From Henriciella barbarensis (lineage in GTDB: Bacteria; Pseudomonadota; Alphaproteobacteria; Caulobacterales; Hyphomonadaceae): a stretch of DNA of 64,000 nt. This document shows positions 17,504-28,365 of this stretch, piece after piece. A program made the position numbers and the translations under genes. The stretch covers positions 149,513-213,512 of the forward strand of contig NZ_QWGB01000009.1 of NCBI RefSeq assembly GCF_003576345.1, written 5' to 3'. The notes under the pieces are model-generated. The model ran no database searches and had not been told where the DNA came from. It saw nothing but the letters and a program-made list of their open reading frames with translations. The stretch's first letter is position 1. Each line of letters opens with the position of its first letter.

Positions 17504-18495
17504 TGGGACATGTGCCGGTTCTTCTGAAAGAGGTCGTCGACGGTCTCGCGCCCAAGGATGGCGACGTCATTGTCGATGGGACACTTGGCGGCGGCGGCTA
17601 TGCCCGCGCCATCCTCGATGCAGCAAAATGCCATGTCGTTGGCATCGACCGTGACGAGACGGCGATTGACCGCGCCAACGGGTCTGCCGATTATGGTGGG
17701 CGCCTCACACCCCTGCTCGGATGCTTCGGCGATATGGCGACGCTGCTGCCTGCTGCCGGCTATGAGGCGGTAGACGGGATCACGCTCGACCTTGGGGTCT
17801 CGTCTTTTCAGCTTGATGAAGCAGAGCGCGGCTTTTCATTTATGCGCGATGGGCCGCTCGACATGCGTATGGGCGGCGATGGTCCCTCGGCGGCTGACGT
17901 GGTGAACACGCTGCCTGAAAAGGCGCTCGCCGACATCATTTTCCGGCTCGGCGACGAAAAGCAGTCGCGCCGGATTGCAAAGTCGATTTCCGCGCGCCGT
18001 CTTAAGGCTCCGTTCACCACAACACTCGATCTTGCCGGCCACATAGAAGATGCAATGGGCGGGCGCCGGGGCGCGCGGACGCATCCAGCGACCAGGTCAT
18101 TTCAGGCGATCAGGATGTTCGTCAATGATGAGCTGGGAGAGCTCGCAAGAGCTCTGGATGCCTGCGAGGCACTGATGAGGCCAGGAGGCCGGCTAGCCAT
18201 TGTGACTTTCCACTCGTTGGAGGACAGGATGGTCAAGCAGTTCCTGAAGGAGAGGGCTGGCCAGACGGGCGGTGGCTCTCGCTATCTGCCCGCGCCAGAG
18301 GCTGGTCGCGCGCCAAGTTTCAATCTGATCCAGAGAAAAGCGATTGAGCCGGGTGAGGCCGAGACGCAGGTCAATCCGCGTGCCCGGTCTGCAAAGCTGC
18401 GTCTTGCGTTGCGTACCGACGCGCCAGCCTGGGGAGAGCCGGTCGATACCGGTCTCAATCTTCCGCATCTTGATGACGTGGAGGTCTCATCATGA
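17503..18495 (+). CDS. rsmH: 16S rRNA cytosine-1402 N4-methyltransferase RsmH (MraW)
   Basis: A 330-residue SAM-dependent methyltransferase. HVPVLLKEV at the start, DGTLGGGGYARAIL (about 24-37), DLGVSSFQLDEAERGFSF with DGPLDMRM, and TRSFQAIRMFVNDEL are successive family blocks. It methylates C1402 in the 30S P site. It starts inside the mraZ stop and its end overlaps ftsL by four bases, consistent with coupled translation. Confidence 0.96.
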   Translation: MGHVPVLLKEVVDGLAPKDGDVIVDGTLGGGGYARAILDAAKCHVVGIDRDETAIDRANGSADYGGRLTPLLGCFGDMATLLPAAGYEAVDGITLDLGVSSFQLDEAERGFSFMRDGPLDMRMGGDGPSAADVVNTLPEKALADIIFRLGDEKQSRRIAKSISARRLKAPFTTTLDLAGHIEDAMGGRRGARTHPATRSFQAIRMFVNDELGELARALDACEALMRPGGRLAIVTFHSLEDRMVKQFLKERAGQTGGGSRYLPAPEAGRAPSFNLIQRKAIEPGEAETQVNPRARSAKLRLALRTDAPAWGEPVDTGLNLPHLDDVEVSS

Positions 18496-18836
18496 GTCGC
18501 CGCGCATTCATGGTCGGTCTTGGTGTTATCGCGCTCCTCATCTTCAGCCTCTATCGGGCGAAGTACGGGGCGGCAGACAGCGCAGAGCGTATCGCCGGTG
18601 TCGAGGCAGAGATCGAGCGCGCTATCGATGAGCGTCAGATCCTGCTTGGGGAGCTCAGCACGCTGTCACGCGAGGACTGGGTCGAGGATTATGCTCGCAA
18701 TGAGCTAGGCATGGTGCCGCCGCGTGCCGAACAGTTCGTGCGCGCAGAAGACCTTCCGCATATCTTCGGTGCTGTCGACGATGCGCGCGAGATCAGCCTT
18801 GCTGAAGGCGGCTCGCAGGGAGTGCGCCATGACTGA
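18492..18836 (+). CDS. ftsL: Cell division protein FtsL
   Basis: A 114-residue bitopic protein: one membrane helix at about 5-20 (AFMVGLGVIALLIFSLY), then a charged helical region (AERIAGVEAEIERAIDERQILLGEL) suited to a coiled coil, and the RNELGMVPP element seen in FtsL/FtsB-type proteins. FtsL bridges FtsB-FtsQ to FtsWI in the divisome. Position between rsmH and ftsI is diagnostic. Its end overlaps ftsI by eight bases. Confidence 0.87.
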   Translation: MSRRAFMVGLGVIALLIFSLYRAKYGAADSAERIAGVEAEIERAIDERQILLGELSTLSREDWVEDYARNELGMVPPRAEQFVRAEDLPHIFGAVDDAREISLAEGGSQGVRHD

Positions 18837-20484
18837 TCGGCTAGCTGCTGGCGAAGTTGAGGGCTCTGCCCTGCGCGCTCGGCTGGTGTCGCTGGCGCTT
18901 TGCGTAGGCTTCCTGGCTGTGACCATGAAGGCCGGGTTTGTCGCGCTTGCCGGGCCTTCTGGACAAGAAGGTGTGTCGACGGCCTTTGAGGAGCCTGTCC
19001 GCCGCGCCGACATTGTGGACCGGAACGGCGTGCTGCTCGCCACCTCGGTGAATGTCTATTCCCTGTTTGCCGATCCGCGTGCCATCTGGGAGCCGGAAGT
19101 TGTTGCTGCCGGTCTGGTCAGCGTCTTTCCAGAGCTGAATGTCGACACGCTGACGCGCCGCCTTTCCGACAATGAGCGCGCATTCGTGTGGATCAAGCGC
19201 GGTCTTACGCCTCGTCAGCACAAGGCCGTGTTCGACCTCAACCTTGAAGGCCTCGGCTTTCGTGAGGAGAGCCGCCGGGTCTATCCGCGCAAAACGCTGG
19301 CAGGTCACGTGCTTGGCTATGCTGGCACGGATGGGCAAGGACTCGCTGGCGTTGAATATGCCCTCGACGCGGAGCTCGCAGACGGTGGGCAGCCGCTGCG
19401 CCTCACCATCGACTCCAGCGTTCAGCACATGCTCGAATCCGAGCTCTCAACCGCAGCAACCGAGTACGATATCGAAGGGGGCGCGGGCGTCGTGCTCAAT
19501 GCGCGCAATGGCGAAGTGCTCGGCCTTGCGAGCTGGCCGCCTATCGACCCGAACCGCGCGCACACACTGGCCAGCGATGACGCGGCGCGTACCAATCGCG
19601 CTGTCAATTCGGTCTACGAGCTTGGCTCAGTCTTCAAGCCGATCACGATTGCGGCCGGGATAGATACCGGCGCGATCCGGCCATCCGACCATTTCGATGT
19701 CGAAGAGCCCATTGTTATCGCGGGGCGCCGGATCAGGGACACGCACCGCATTCCAGGTCCGATTTCACCGGCGAAGATCGTATCCGAGAGCTCGAATATC
19801 GGCACCGTAAAAGTCGCCCTGATGCTGGGGGCGCGCCGCCAGCAGGACATTCTGGAAAACCTCGGCCTGTTTGAGCGCTCTCCCGTAGAGCTTGCTGGAA
19901 GCGCCGATCCGATCCTTCCATCGCGCTTCGATGATATTCACGCCGCAACGGTCAGTTATGGTCATGGTATCGCGGTCTCCCCGATGGCGTTTGCGGGCGC
20001 GTTTTCGATGTTCGCCAATAATGGTGAAGTGGTCGAGCCGACCATCCTCGCTAACCGGAATACAGAACGCGAAGTGCGCCGTGTCATCTCTGCGCCCACA
20101 GCATCCCTGACCACACAGATGCTCCGCGAAGCCGTGGTCGATGGTACGGGCGCGCAGGCTGAAGTTGCCGGCTACCGCGTGGCGGGCAAGACGGGAACGG
20201 CAGAAAAGCCAGTCGCCGGCGGGTATGCGCGCAATGCGAACATTGCCTCGTTTGCTTCAGTGTTTCCCTCTGACAGTCCTGAATATGTCGTATTGATCGT
20301 GCTTGACTCCCCCAAGGCAGATGTCGGGCGCGGACGCACGGCGGCCTGGAATGCTGCGCCGACGGCGGGGCGGGTGATCAACCGGATTGCCCCTTCACTC
20401 GGCGTGGAGCCGAGCTTTGATAATTACGGTCCGTATGACAGCCCGCTCGTTCGCTCCGTTGCAGAGAGAAGGAGTACACTGTGA
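18829..20484 (+). CDS. ftsI: Septal peptidoglycan transpeptidase FtsI (PBP3)
   Basis: A 551-residue class B penicillin-binding protein. A membrane helix lies at about 20-40 and a dimerisation domain follows (RRADIVDRNGVLLA). The transpeptidase motifs are S267-V-F-K270, S321-S-N323 and K454-T-G456. It crosslinks septal peptidoglycan with FtsW. The start at 18829 lies within the end of ftsL; the open frame from 18724 would run through most of that gene. The end overlaps murE by four bases. Confidence 0.95.
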   Translation: MTDRLAAGEVEGSALRARLVSLALCVGFLAVTMKAGFVALAGPSGQEGVSTAFEEPVRRADIVDRNGVLLATSVNVYSLFADPRAIWEPEVVAAGLVSVFPELNVDTLTRRLSDNERAFVWIKRGLTPRQHKAVFDLNLEGLGFREESRRVYPRKTLAGHVLGYAGTDGQGLAGVEYALDAELADGGQPLRLTIDSSVQHMLESELSTAATEYDIEGGAGVVLNARNGEVLGLASWPPIDPNRAHTLASDDAARTNRAVNSVYELGSVFKPITIAAGIDTGAIRPSDHFDVEEPIVIAGRRIRDTHRIPGPISPAKIVSESSNIGTVKVALMLGARRQQDILENLGLFERSPVELAGSADPILPSRFDDIHAATVSYGHGIAVSPMAFAGAFSMFANNGEVVEPTILANRNTEREVRRVISAPTASLTTQMLREAVVDGTGAQAEVAGYRVAGKTGTAEKPVAGGYARNANIASFASVFPSDSPEYVVLIVLDSPKADVGRGRTAAWNAAPTAGRVINRIAPSLGVEPSFDNYGPYDSPLVRSVAERRSTL

Positions 20485-21914
20485 ACCTCGCCGCCTTGTT
20501 TCCCGGAAAGAATTTGCCCGCGACTGTCGAGGTCAGCGGGCTGACGGCTGATAGCCGAAAGGTCGCGCAAGGTTTCGTCTTTGCTGCCCTGAAAGGTGTC
20601 GCCGCAGACGGCCGCCAGTTCATCCCGCAGGCGCTTGAAAACGGCGCCGTTGCGATTATCGGTCACGATCTGCCGGATTTGGGTGATGCGGTGGCGATTG
20701 AAGTTGAAGAGCCGCGCCTGGCGCTTGCGACCGCTTCGGCCGCCTTCTATGCGCGTCAGCCTCAGCACGTCGTTGCCGTGACAGGCACGAATGGGAAAAG
20801 CTCGACCGTCGATTTTCTCCGTCAGATCTGGGAAAGCGCAGGGATCACCGCAGCCTCCATGGGAACGCTTGGCGCGATCGGCCCAAACGGCCACATCGAC
20901 CTGGGGCACACCACGCCGGACCCGGTCGCCATTCACGCGACACTTGCAAGGCTTGCAGATGAGGGTGTCACCCATTGCGCGATGGAGGCCTCGTCCCACG
21001 GGCTCGTTCAATACAGGCTGGATGCCGTCAAACTCGCGGCGGCCGCGTTCACGAACCTCACCCAGGACCATCTCGACTATCATTCGGACATGGATGAGTA
21101 CCGCGCGGCAAAGATGCGGCTCTTCTCCGATCTGCTGCCCGCGGGCGCACCGGCCGTCATCAATGCTGACAGCGCTGAGCGCGGTGCGTTCGAGGCGGGC
21201 GCTAAGACGCATGGTCTGAAGCCGCTTTCGGTGGGCTGGCGCGGCGATGATCTCAAGATCGCCGAGCTGATGCCGAAGGCGACCGGTCAGACGCTGTTTC
21301 TGAAGTGGTGCGGCGAGGAAACCGAGGTCGAGCTTCCGCTGATTGGTGAGTTCCAGGCGCTAAATGCCCTCACGGCTGCCGGGCTTGCGCTCTCGCTGGG
21401 TGCGACGCTGGCTGATGTGAAGAAGGGCCTCTCCGGTCTGAAGCCAGTAAAAGGCCGGCTCGAATTTATTGGCGAAACGTCCGACGGCGCAGGCGTCTTT
21501 GTCGATTATGCTCACACGCCTGATGGTCTCGATACGCTTATCCGCGCCGCCCGTCCTCACACGGCGGGCCGTCTGTTCGTGATCTTTGGATGCGGCGGTG
21601 ACCGCGACCGCAAGAAGCGTCCAATCATGGGCGAGGTGGCTGTGAAGCAGGCAGATGTCGTTATCGTTACCGACGACAATCCCCGCTCTGAAGATGCAGC
21701 AGAGATCCGCAAAGCGGTCCTCGCGGGTGCCAAGGGCGCGCTGGAAATCGCTGATCGCGGCGAAGCCATCCAGCATGCTGTCGCGCAACTGCAGGCGGGT
21801 GATACGCTTCTCATCGCTGGCAAGGGGCATGAAACCGGCCAGATTGTTGGCGACAAGGTTTTTCCCTTCTCCGATCAGGACACCGCGCTTGCGGCGCTGG
21901 AGGTGCGCAAGTGA
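20481..21914 (+). CDS. murE: UDP-MurNAc-L-Ala-D-Glu:meso-DAP ligase MurE
   Basis: A 477-residue Mur ligase. The ATP site is TGTNGKSS (101-108); HTTPDP and the Mur central-domain blocks follow. DNPR at 399-402 is the motif that selects meso-diaminopimelate rather than lysine. It adds the third residue of the stem peptide. The start is GTG at 20481, preceded by GAAGGAG (20468-20474), and overlaps the ftsI stop. Confidence 0.96.
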   Translation: MNLAALFPGKNLPATVEVSGLTADSRKVAQGFVFAALKGVAADGRQFIPQALENGAVAIIGHDLPDLGDAVAIEVEEPRLALATASAAFYARQPQHVVAVTGTNGKSSTVDFLRQIWESAGITAASMGTLGAIGPNGHIDLGHTTPDPVAIHATLARLADEGVTHCAMEASSHGLVQYRLDAVKLAAAAFTNLTQDHLDYHSDMDEYRAAKMRLFSDLLPAGAPAVINADSAERGAFEAGAKTHGLKPLSVGWRGDDLKIAELMPKATGQTLFLKWCGEETEVELPLIGEFQALNALTAAGLALSLGATLADVKKGLSGLKPVKGRLEFIGETSDGAGVFVDYAHTPDGLDTLIRAARPHTAGRLFVIFGCGGDRDRKKRPIMGEVAVKQADVVIVTDDNPRSEDAAEIRKAVLAGAKGALEIADRGEAIQHAVAQLQAGDTLLIAGKGHETGQIVGDKVFPFSDQDTALAALEVRK

Positions 21915-23404
21915 TGGCACGCCCGCTCTGGACTTCTGATGAAATTGCCGAGGCAACCGGCGGACGCGTTACTGGCGCCTTCGAAACGAATGGTGTGTCC
22001 ATCGATACGCGCTCGCTTGAGGAAGGTGACCTCTTCATCGCGCTGAAAGATGTTCGCGACGGACATGAGTTCGTCCCGGCCGCCTTCGAAGCTGGGGCAA
22101 GTGCTGCGCTGGTCAGCCGCGAAGTCGAAGGCGCTTCAGGGCCGCTGATCATTGTCGATGACGTCATGGCGGCACTGGAGGCGCTCGGTCTTTATGCGCG
22201 AGAACGTGCGAAAGACGCTGTGCGCATTGCAGTGACCGGCTCTGTCGGCAAGACCAGCGTCAAGGAAATGATCGCCCGCATCCACCGCGGCGCCGGTAAG
22301 GCGCACTGGTCGGTCAAAAGCTTCAACAATCACTGGGGCGTGCCGCTCACCCTGGCGCGCATGCCAGCGGATACAGAGTACGCCGTTTTCGAGATCGGCA
22401 TGTCGACACCGGGCGAGATCGCGCCCCGGTCCAGAATGGTCGCGCCGCACGTCAGCGTCATCACGAAGATCGCGCCAGCGCATCTTGAGGGGCTTGGCTC
22501 CATTGAGGGTGTCGCGCGTGAAAAGTCCGATATCGCCGCTGGACTGATAGAGCCGGATGGCATTGTGGTGCTGCCAGCTGAAGACGAGTTGCTCCCCGTT
22601 CTGGTCGACCGCGTCCGTGAGCTGAAGCCGGATGCCGCGATCGCGCTGTTCGGCCGCGAGGGTGCGGGCGCCGGTCTGGACTGGATCGCCAATCAAGCCG
22701 GGCGCTCGTGGGTTTGCTTATATACCAGCGCGAGCGGCATGAGCCGGATCGCGCTGGATACGCTAGCCTGCAAGCTGGATGTCGACGTAAATGCCGTCGG
22801 TGAACACTGGGCAGATAATGTCGCGTGCGCTTTGCTGGCTGTGGGGCTGAACAGTTCTATCAACCTCTCCAAAGCAGCGCTCGACCTGTCCGGCTATGCG
22901 CCGCCCGCAGGCCGGGGCACGGCGGAGCGGCTGGTTCTGCCCGGCGGCGGAGAGTTCGTCCTTGTTGACGATGCCTACAATGCCAACCCGGAATCCATGC
23001 GAGCAGCGCTCTCAAGCTTTGCTTCAAGGGAGGGGGCGCGCCATCTCGTGGCGCTTGGCGAAATGCTTGAAGTCGGTGAAACGTCGCAAAAAGAACACAG
23101 CGCGCTTTCTAAACCGGTGATTGATAGCGGCGCAGTGACTGCTTTCCTCGCAGGCGACGGCATGCGGCCTCTGCAGGCGAGCATCGAATCACAGATAGAA
23201 TCACATTGGGCAGAGAAAGCTGATGCCCTCGAAGAGCTGGTGAAAAACTCTGTTCAGGACGGTGATATCCTCTTGATTAAAGGCTCGAATGCCTCCGGGA
23301 TGGGCAGGCTCGCAGACAGGTTGCGCCAGTGGAGCAAGACCGCAGACGGGCAGGTGATGGATAGCGGCCCGGAGCGGGCTGCAGGGGGTCGCGATGCTGT
23401 ATGA
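21914..23404 (+). CDS. murF: UDP-MurNAc-tripeptide:D-Ala-D-Ala ligase MurF
   Basis: A 496-residue Mur ligase with P-loop [10 protein letters not shown] at about 113-122 and the central blocks [16 protein letters not shown] and [11 protein letters not shown]. It adds D-Ala-D-Ala to complete the pentapeptide. The ATG at 21914 overlaps the murE stop by one base, with GGAGGTG nine bases upstream; a GTG at 21911 is possible. The C-terminal 25 residues (after about 470) extend past the usual end and overlap mraY by 11 bases. Confidence 0.95.
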   Translation: MARPLWTSDEIAEATGGRVTGAFETNGVSIDTRSLEEGDLFIALKDVRDGHEFVPAAFEAGASAALVSREVEGASGPLIIVDDVMAALEALGLYARERAKDAVRIAVTGSVGKTSVKEMIARIHRGAGKAHWSVKSFNNHWGVPLTLARMPADTEYAVFEIGMSTPGEIAPRSRMVAPHVSVITKIAPAHLEGLGSIEGVAREKSDIAAGLIEPDGIVVLPAEDELLPVLVDRVRELKPDAAIALFGREGAGAGLDWIANQAGRSWVCLYTSASGMSRIALDTLACKLDVDVNAVGEHWADNVACALLAVGLNSSINLSKAALDLSGYAPPAGRGTAERLVLPGGGEFVLVDDAYNANPESMRAALSSFASREGARHLVALGEMLEVGETSQKEHSALSKPVIDSGAVTAFLAGDGMRPLQASIESQIESHWAEKADALEELVKNSVQDGDILLIKGSNASGMGRLADRLRQWSKTADGQVMDSGPERAAGGRDAV

Positions 23405-24587
23405 GCTGCTGGCCGCAGACGACGGGTTCTTTCGTCTTTTCAACTACACGACGTTCCGCACAGGCGGTGCGATCGTTACCGCATTCCTGTTCTCGGTGCT
23501 GTGCGGGGACTGGGTTATCAGCCAGTTGCGCCAGCGTCAGGGCAAGGGTCAGCCGATCCGCGATCTCTCGCTGCAGGCTCAGCTCGAAAAGCGCGGTACG
23601 CCGACGATGGGCGGCTTCCTGATCTGGATCGGTCTGCTGGTCGCGACGCTTCTCTGGGCCGATCTCAGCAACCCCTATATCTGGACCGTCCTCTTCGTGA
23701 CGGTCGCGTTCGCCTTTCTCGGCTTCCTCGATGACTATGCGAAAGTTACCAAGCAGACGGATGCGGGCGTCTCGGCGCAGGTCCGCCTGATGGTGGAGTT
23801 TATCGTCGCCGCACTGGCGGGTGCATTCATCATGGGGCTGCACGGGGCGAACACGCCGCTTGGCCATGCTGAATGGGGGCCACTTAACGGCCTCGCCGAA
23901 CTTATCGCTGCGCTCGCCCCGCCGACCTCGCTCGAGCCGAATGATCAGAGCTTCTCTGGCGGCGTCGCCGTGCCTTTCGTGAACGACTACTTCATCCCGC
24001 TCGGCGGCTTCTTTATCATCTTCGCCATGGTCGTCATTGTGGGCTCCGCCAATGCGGTGAATTTCACCGATGGGCTGGACGGTCTCGCCATCGTGCCGGT
24101 AATCTTCGCTGGCGGCTCCTACGCCCTCATCGCCTACCTTACCGGCAACATCATCTTCGCCGATTATCTGGGTATCCAGTTTACGCCCGGCGCGGGTGAG
24201 ATGAGCGTTTTGCTTGGCGCCATGATTGGCGCAGGCATGGGCTTTCTCTGGTTCAATGCCTTTCCGGCGACCGTCTTCATGGGCGACACGGGTTCGCTTG
24301 GTCTCGGCGGCCTGATCGGCGTGGTCGCGGTTGCGGTGAAACATGAGTTCGCGCTGGCTATCATTGGGGGCCTCTTCGTCATCGAAGCGCTCTCGGTGAT
24401 GATCCAGGTAGGCTGGTTCAAGATCACCAAACGCCTGACCGGCACGGGCAAGCGCGTCTTCCTGATGGCGCCGTTGCACCACCACTTCCAGAAGGAAAAC
24501 TGGCCGGAGACCAAGGTCGTCGTCCGTTTCTGGATCCTGTCGGTCCTCTTCGCCCTTGCGGGTCTTGCCACGCTGAAGCTGAGGTAG
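23394..24587 (+). CDS. mraY: Phospho-MurNAc-pentapeptide transferase MraY, enlarged loop
   Basis: A 397-residue polytopic enzyme that makes lipid I from UDP-MurNAc-pentapeptide and undecaprenyl phosphate. Key blocks: GTPTMGG (about 66-72), FLDDYAK (catalytic Asp pair, about 112-118), [12 protein letters not shown] (Asp, about 217-228), and MAPLHHHFQ near the end. Most MraY proteins have about 360-370 residues. The extra length here is mainly a hydrophilic stretch at about 145-195, between two membrane segments and before [12 protein letters not shown]. It lies 10 bases ahead of murD. Confidence 0.95.
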   Translation: MLYELLAADDGFFRLFNYTTFRTGGAIVTAFLFSVLCGDWVISQLRQRQGKGQPIRDLSLQAQLEKRGTPTMGGFLIWIGLLVATLLWADLSNPYIWTVLFVTVAFAFLGFLDDYAKVTKQTDAGVSAQVRLMVEFIVAALAGAFIMGLHGANTPLGHAEWGPLNGLAELIAALAPPTSLEPNDQSFSGGVAVPFVNDYFIPLGGFFIIFAMVVIVGSANAVNFTDGLDGLAIVPVIFAGGSYALIAYLTGNIIFADYLGIQFTPGAGEMSVLLGAMIGAGMGFLWFNAFPATVFMGDTGSLGLGGLIGVVAVAVKHEFALAIIGGLFVIEALSVMIQVGWFKITKRLTGTGKRVFLMAPLHHHFQKENWPETKVVVRFWILSVLFALAGLATLKLR

Positions 24588-24597
24588 CCCGCACCAC

Positions 24598-26025
24598 ATG
24601 ATCGCTATTACCGAATATGCTGGAAGAGATGTTGCGGTGTACGGCCTTGGCCGGACAGGCCTTGCGGCTGCGCGCGCTCTGAAAGCCGGTAAGGCGAAAG
24701 TTCACGCCTGGGATGACAACGAAGCCTCGCGCGCCAAAGCAGAGGCCGAAGGCATTCCGATCTCCGACCTCAATAAACGCGACTGGCAAAGTTTCGCCGC
24801 GCTTGTCCTTTCCCCCGGAATACCGCTGACGCACCCACAGCCACACCGTCTGGTGCGTCTTGCGGAGATGACGAACGTCCCGGTTGTCGGCGATATGGAG
24901 CTTTTCGCGCGCGCCGTTCAGTCGCTGCCCGAACGAGGCCGCCCGAAGATCATCGGCATTACGGGCACCAACGGTAAATCGACGACAACGGCGCTCATCG
25001 GTCACATCCTGAAGGAATGCGGGCTGGATGTGCATGTTGGCGGCAATATCGGCACCGGCGTTCTTGATCTGCCGGCCCTGTCGGCCAACGGATATTATGT
25101 TCTCGAGCTCTCATCCTATCAACTCGACCTGACCAAGAGCCTGCGTTGCGACGTGTCGGTGCTGCTCAACATGTCGCCGGACCATCTTGATCGTCACGGC
25201 GGCATGGACGGCTATGTGGCTGCGAAGAAGCGTATCTTCCGCAATCAGGGGGCGGGCGATACCGCGATTATCGGTTTCGATGACAAGTATGCACAAGCGA
25301 TCGCAATGAGCCTCGCCCAGGGCGGTGAGATGCGCCTCGCACGGATTTCCTCCGAGTTTGCTTTGGGGCGCGGTGTCAGCGCAATTGATGGCAAGCTCTT
25401 CGACAGTCTCGCGAACAATGCGGTCCGTGTCGGGGACCTTGCGGATTCAGCAACGCTTCCCGGGCGCCATAACTGGCAGAATGCGGCCGCCGCCTACGCC
25501 GCTTGCCGCGCACTTGGTCTTGATCCCGGTCGTATCTTCGCCGCTATCTTGACTTTCCCGGGCCTTGCTCACCGGATGGAGCAGGTCGGAGAGATTGATG
25601 GCGTGCGCTTCGTCAACGATTCCAAGGCGACCAATGCGCAAGCCGCAGAACAGGCGCTTCGCGCCTATCCGCGCGTCTACTGGATCGCCGGCGGTCAGGC
25701 AAAGGCTGGCGGGATCGAGCCGCTGATGCCCCTCATGGACCGCGTTGCGAAAGCCTACTTTGTGGGTGAGGCAGCTGATGATTTTGCGCGCACGCTCGAT
25801 GGCAAAGCCTCCCATGAGACGTGTGGCACGCTGGACAAGGCGGTCGCGCGCGCGCTGGAGGACGCCAAGGCTTCAGGCGAAGAAAACCCGATCATTCTTC
25901 TGTCACCGGCTTGTGCCAGCTTCGACCAGTTCAAGGATTTCGAAGCGCGCGGCGACGCCTTTCGAGAGGCAGTCGAGACGCTTGGCGGCGACGCCCTGCG
26001 CCCGGTGATGCGAGAATCGGCATGA
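24598..26025 (+). CDS. murD: UDP-MurNAc-L-Ala:D-Glu ligase MurD
   Basis: A 475-residue Mur ligase: N-terminal Rossmann-like domain (VAVYGLGRTGLAAARALKAG), ATP site GITGTNGKSTTTALIG at about 120-135, central LELSSYQLD and NMSPDHLDRH, and C-terminal domain with VNDSKATN and SPACASFDQF. It adds D-glutamate. Its stop overlaps the ftsW start by four bases. Confidence 0.96.
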   Translation: MIAITEYAGRDVAVYGLGRTGLAAARALKAGKAKVHAWDDNEASRAKAEAEGIPISDLNKRDWQSFAALVLSPGIPLTHPQPHRLVRLAEMTNVPVVGDMELFARAVQSLPERGRPKIIGITGTNGKSTTTALIGHILKECGLDVHVGGNIGTGVLDLPALSANGYYVLELSSYQLDLTKSLRCDVSVLLNMSPDHLDRHGGMDGYVAAKKRIFRNQGAGDTAIIGFDDKYAQAIAMSLAQGGEMRLARISSEFALGRGVSAIDGKLFDSLANNAVRVGDLADSATLPGRHNWQNAAAAYAACRALGLDPGRIFAAILTFPGLAHRMEQVGEIDGVRFVNDSKATNAQAAEQALRAYPRVYWIAGGQAKAGGIEPLMPLMDRVAKAYFVGEAADDFARTLDGKASHETCGTLDKAVARALEDAKASGEENPIILLSPACASFDQFKDFEARGDAFREAVETLGGDALRPVMRESA

Positions 26026-27176
26026 CGGTCTCGGTCGGTAGCACGGTGATCGTTCCGCGCTCCGAGCGGTCGATCATCACCGAATGGCGCCTCAGTGTGG
26101 ACTGGCGCATCATGGCGGCATCTTTCACGCTGCTCGGCCTTGGCCTGATGCTGTCGCTGGCGGCTGGGCCGCCAGCAGCTGAGCGCCTCGGCTTCTCAGA
26201 CCCGTACCACTTCGTCAAACGCCACTGCATCTACGCGGCGGGCGCTTCGGTCGTCCTGATCGGCTCGAGCATGCTGACACGCGTCTGGGTGCGCAGGCTT
26301 TCCGCACTGGCATTCGCGGTGTCTCTGGTTCTCCTGGCGGCCATCATGCTGGTCGGCCACGAGGCGAAAGGCGCAGAGCGCTGGGTCAGCATTGGTGGCT
26401 TCACGCTCCAGCCATCGGAATTCGTGAAGCCGGTGCTGATCGTACTGATCGGATGGCTTCTGGCGCAACGCCGCCTGTTCCCGGATGGCCCTTGGGCGGT
26501 TGTTGCGCTCGTTTTCTATGTCGTCGTACTGGGCCTGTTGCTGCTTCAGCCTGACGTCGGTCAGTCGGCACTGATTACAGCTGCCTTCATCGCGACCTTC
26601 TTCGTGTCCGGTCTTCCATGGCGCTGGGCGGCGGCCTTTTTTACTGGCGGTGTGACCCTCAGTGGCGCGCTCTATGCGCTGCTCCCCCACGTCCGCTACC
26701 GGGTGAACAGCTTCATCAATCCGTCCGAATATGACACCTACCAGATCGACAAGGCATCGGAGGCGATCTCTCGCGGCGGCCTGCTTGGCGCTGGGCCGGG
26801 GGAGGGGACGGTAAAGTCCAGCCTGCCGGACGCCCATACAGACTTCATCTATGCCGTGCTTGGCGAAGAATTCGGCTATGTCGCTGCGCTGCTTGTGATC
26901 GGCCTTTACGGGTATATCTGCTGGCGCGGCCTTCGCGCTGCATCGCGCGTGCACGACCCCTATCCACGTGCAGCCGCTTCCGGCCTCTTCACGCTGTTCG
27001 CCTTGCAGGCGGCGATCAATATCGCCGTGAACGTCAGCCTCATTCCACCGAAAGGCATGACGCTGCCTTTCATCTCCTATGGCGGCTCATCCATGCTGGG
27101 GATAGCGCTGACACTCGGTCTCGCGCTCGCCTTGATCCGCCGCCAGAGCCTTGGAAACCGGGAAAGATATGGCTGA
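26022..27176 (+). CDS. ftsW: Septal peptidoglycan glycosyltransferase FtsW
   Basis: A 384-residue SEDS-family protein with about ten membrane helices. [21 protein letters not shown] and the loop with [17 protein letters not shown] are SEDS signatures, and the end has [14 protein letters not shown]. It polymerises lipid II at the septum with FtsI. The true start is ATG 26022 inside the murD stop; the open frame from 25821 is a shadow within murD. Confidence 0.95.
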   Translation: MTVSVGSTVIVPRSERSIITEWRLSVDWRIMAASFTLLGLGLMLSLAAGPPAAERLGFSDPYHFVKRHCIYAAGASVVLIGSSMLTRVWVRRLSALAFAVSLVLLAAIMLVGHEAKGAERWVSIGGFTLQPSEFVKPVLIVLIGWLLAQRRLFPDGPWAVVALVFYVVVLGLLLLQPDVGQSALITAAFIATFFVSGLPWRWAAAFFTGGVTLSGALYALLPHVRYRVNSFINPSEYDTYQIDKASEAISRGGLLGAGPGEGTVKSSLPDAHTDFIYAVLGEEFGYVAALLVIGLYGYICWRGLRAASRVHDPYPRAAASGLFTLFALQAAINIAVNVSLIPPKGMTLPFISYGGSSMLGIALTLGLALALIRRQSLGNRERYG

Positions 27177-28260
27177 GAAACCCCTCGTTATTATCGCGGC
27201 TGGCGGAACGGGTGGGCACATGTTCCCGGCTGCCGCCTTTGCTGAAGAGATGCGATCTCGCGGCTGGCAGGTCGGCCTGATCAGCGATGCGCGCGGGCTC
27301 TCTTATGCGGGCAGTTTCCCGGCTGACTGGAAGGAAGAAGTCGCCGCCGCCAGTCCAAACCTCCGCAAGTTCTGGACGCTGCCGTCCGCTGTCCTGAAAA
27401 TCTGGCGCGGCATCGGCCGGGCGAACCGCCTAATGAAGTCGAGCAAGCCGGCGCTTGTTGCGGGCTTCGGCGGTTATCCCGCCTTTCCGGCCTTAAGCGC
27501 CGCGCGCCGGTGCAAGGTGCCCATCATTATCCATGAGCAAAATGCGGTGCTCGGCAGGGTAAACCGGCAGTTCGCTTCCAAGGCTACCTTTGTCGCGTCC
27601 GGCTTTCCCCGCCTCGACAAGCTTCCGGCCGGTGTACGTCATGAGCCAGTCGGCAACCCGGTCCGCGCGCCGATTGCGGCCATGCGCGATGCGCCATTCC
27701 CGCCGACCAGCGGCGACCTCACTATCTTCATCACAGGTGGCAGCCAGGGCGCCCGCATCCTTGGCCAGATCATCCCGCTCGCCATCGCGTTTCATACGCC
27801 CGCACCGCTTCGCGCGCGCCTGAACATCGTCCAACAGGTGCGCGAAGAGCAACTCGATGAGGTCCGCGCCATCTATGAAGAGGTCGGCCTTCGCCACGAG
27901 TTGCGTCCCTTCTTTGCCGATATGCCGGACCGCCTCGCCGCCGCGCACCTGATCATCGCGCGTTCCGGCGCGGGCACGGTCAGCGAGATTTCAGCCGTCG
28001 GACGCCCGTCCATTCTTATCCCGCTCAAGATCGCGATGGATGATCACCAGGCCGCAAATGCCGAAGCCCTCGTCGATGTGGATGCCGCCGATGTGATCCT
28101 CGAGGACAATCTTTACCCGAACCTCCTTGGTGAGCTCATCAAGGTGCGGCTGGAGAATGGCGAAGAGCTGAAGGCACGCGCTATGCGGGCGAGGGAAGCT
28201 GGCACGATCACTGCGGCGCAGGACCTTGCGGACCTTGCGATAGAGGCGGCCCAGCGCTGA
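27169..28260 (+). CDS. murG: UDP-GlcNAc:lipid I N-acetylglucosaminyltransferase MurG
   Basis: A 363-residue GT28 enzyme. [12 protein letters not shown] (about 8-19) is the donor/lipid-binding loop, [12 protein letters not shown] follows, and the C-terminal half has [10 protein letters not shown] and [22 protein letters not shown], where the sugar nucleotide binds. It makes lipid II at the inner face of the membrane. It overlaps ftsW by eight bases. Confidence 0.96.
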   Translation: MAEKPLVIIAAGGTGGHMFPAAAFAEEMRSRGWQVGLISDARGLSYAGSFPADWKEEVAAASPNLRKFWTLPSAVLKIWRGIGRANRLMKSSKPALVAGFGGYPAFPALSAARRCKVPIIIHEQNAVLGRVNRQFASKATFVASGFPRLDKLPAGVRHEPVGNPVRAPIAAMRDAPFPPTSGDLTIFITGGSQGARILGQIIPLAIAFHTPAPLRARLNIVQQVREEQLDEVRAIYEEVGLRHELRPFFADMPDRLAAAHLIIARSGAGTVSEISAVGRPSILIPLKIAMDDHQAANAEALVDVDAADVILEDNLYPNLLGELIKVRLENGEELKARAMRAREAGTITAAQDLADLAIEAAQR

Positions 28261-28365
28261 GTTCTTCCAGACTGATTGCCCCTAAATCGCCGCGTCACAG
28301 CCATCTCAGCATGCTCGCGCTTGCCTAGTCTGGCCTCCACACGTTACTGCGGAGGACCTCATTCC

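Noticed and set aside
23277..24599. 440-codon minus-strand frame over mraY
   Set aside because: Rich in Arg, Glu, Asp and His as expected of antisense frames of a hydrophobic protein; mraY is certain.
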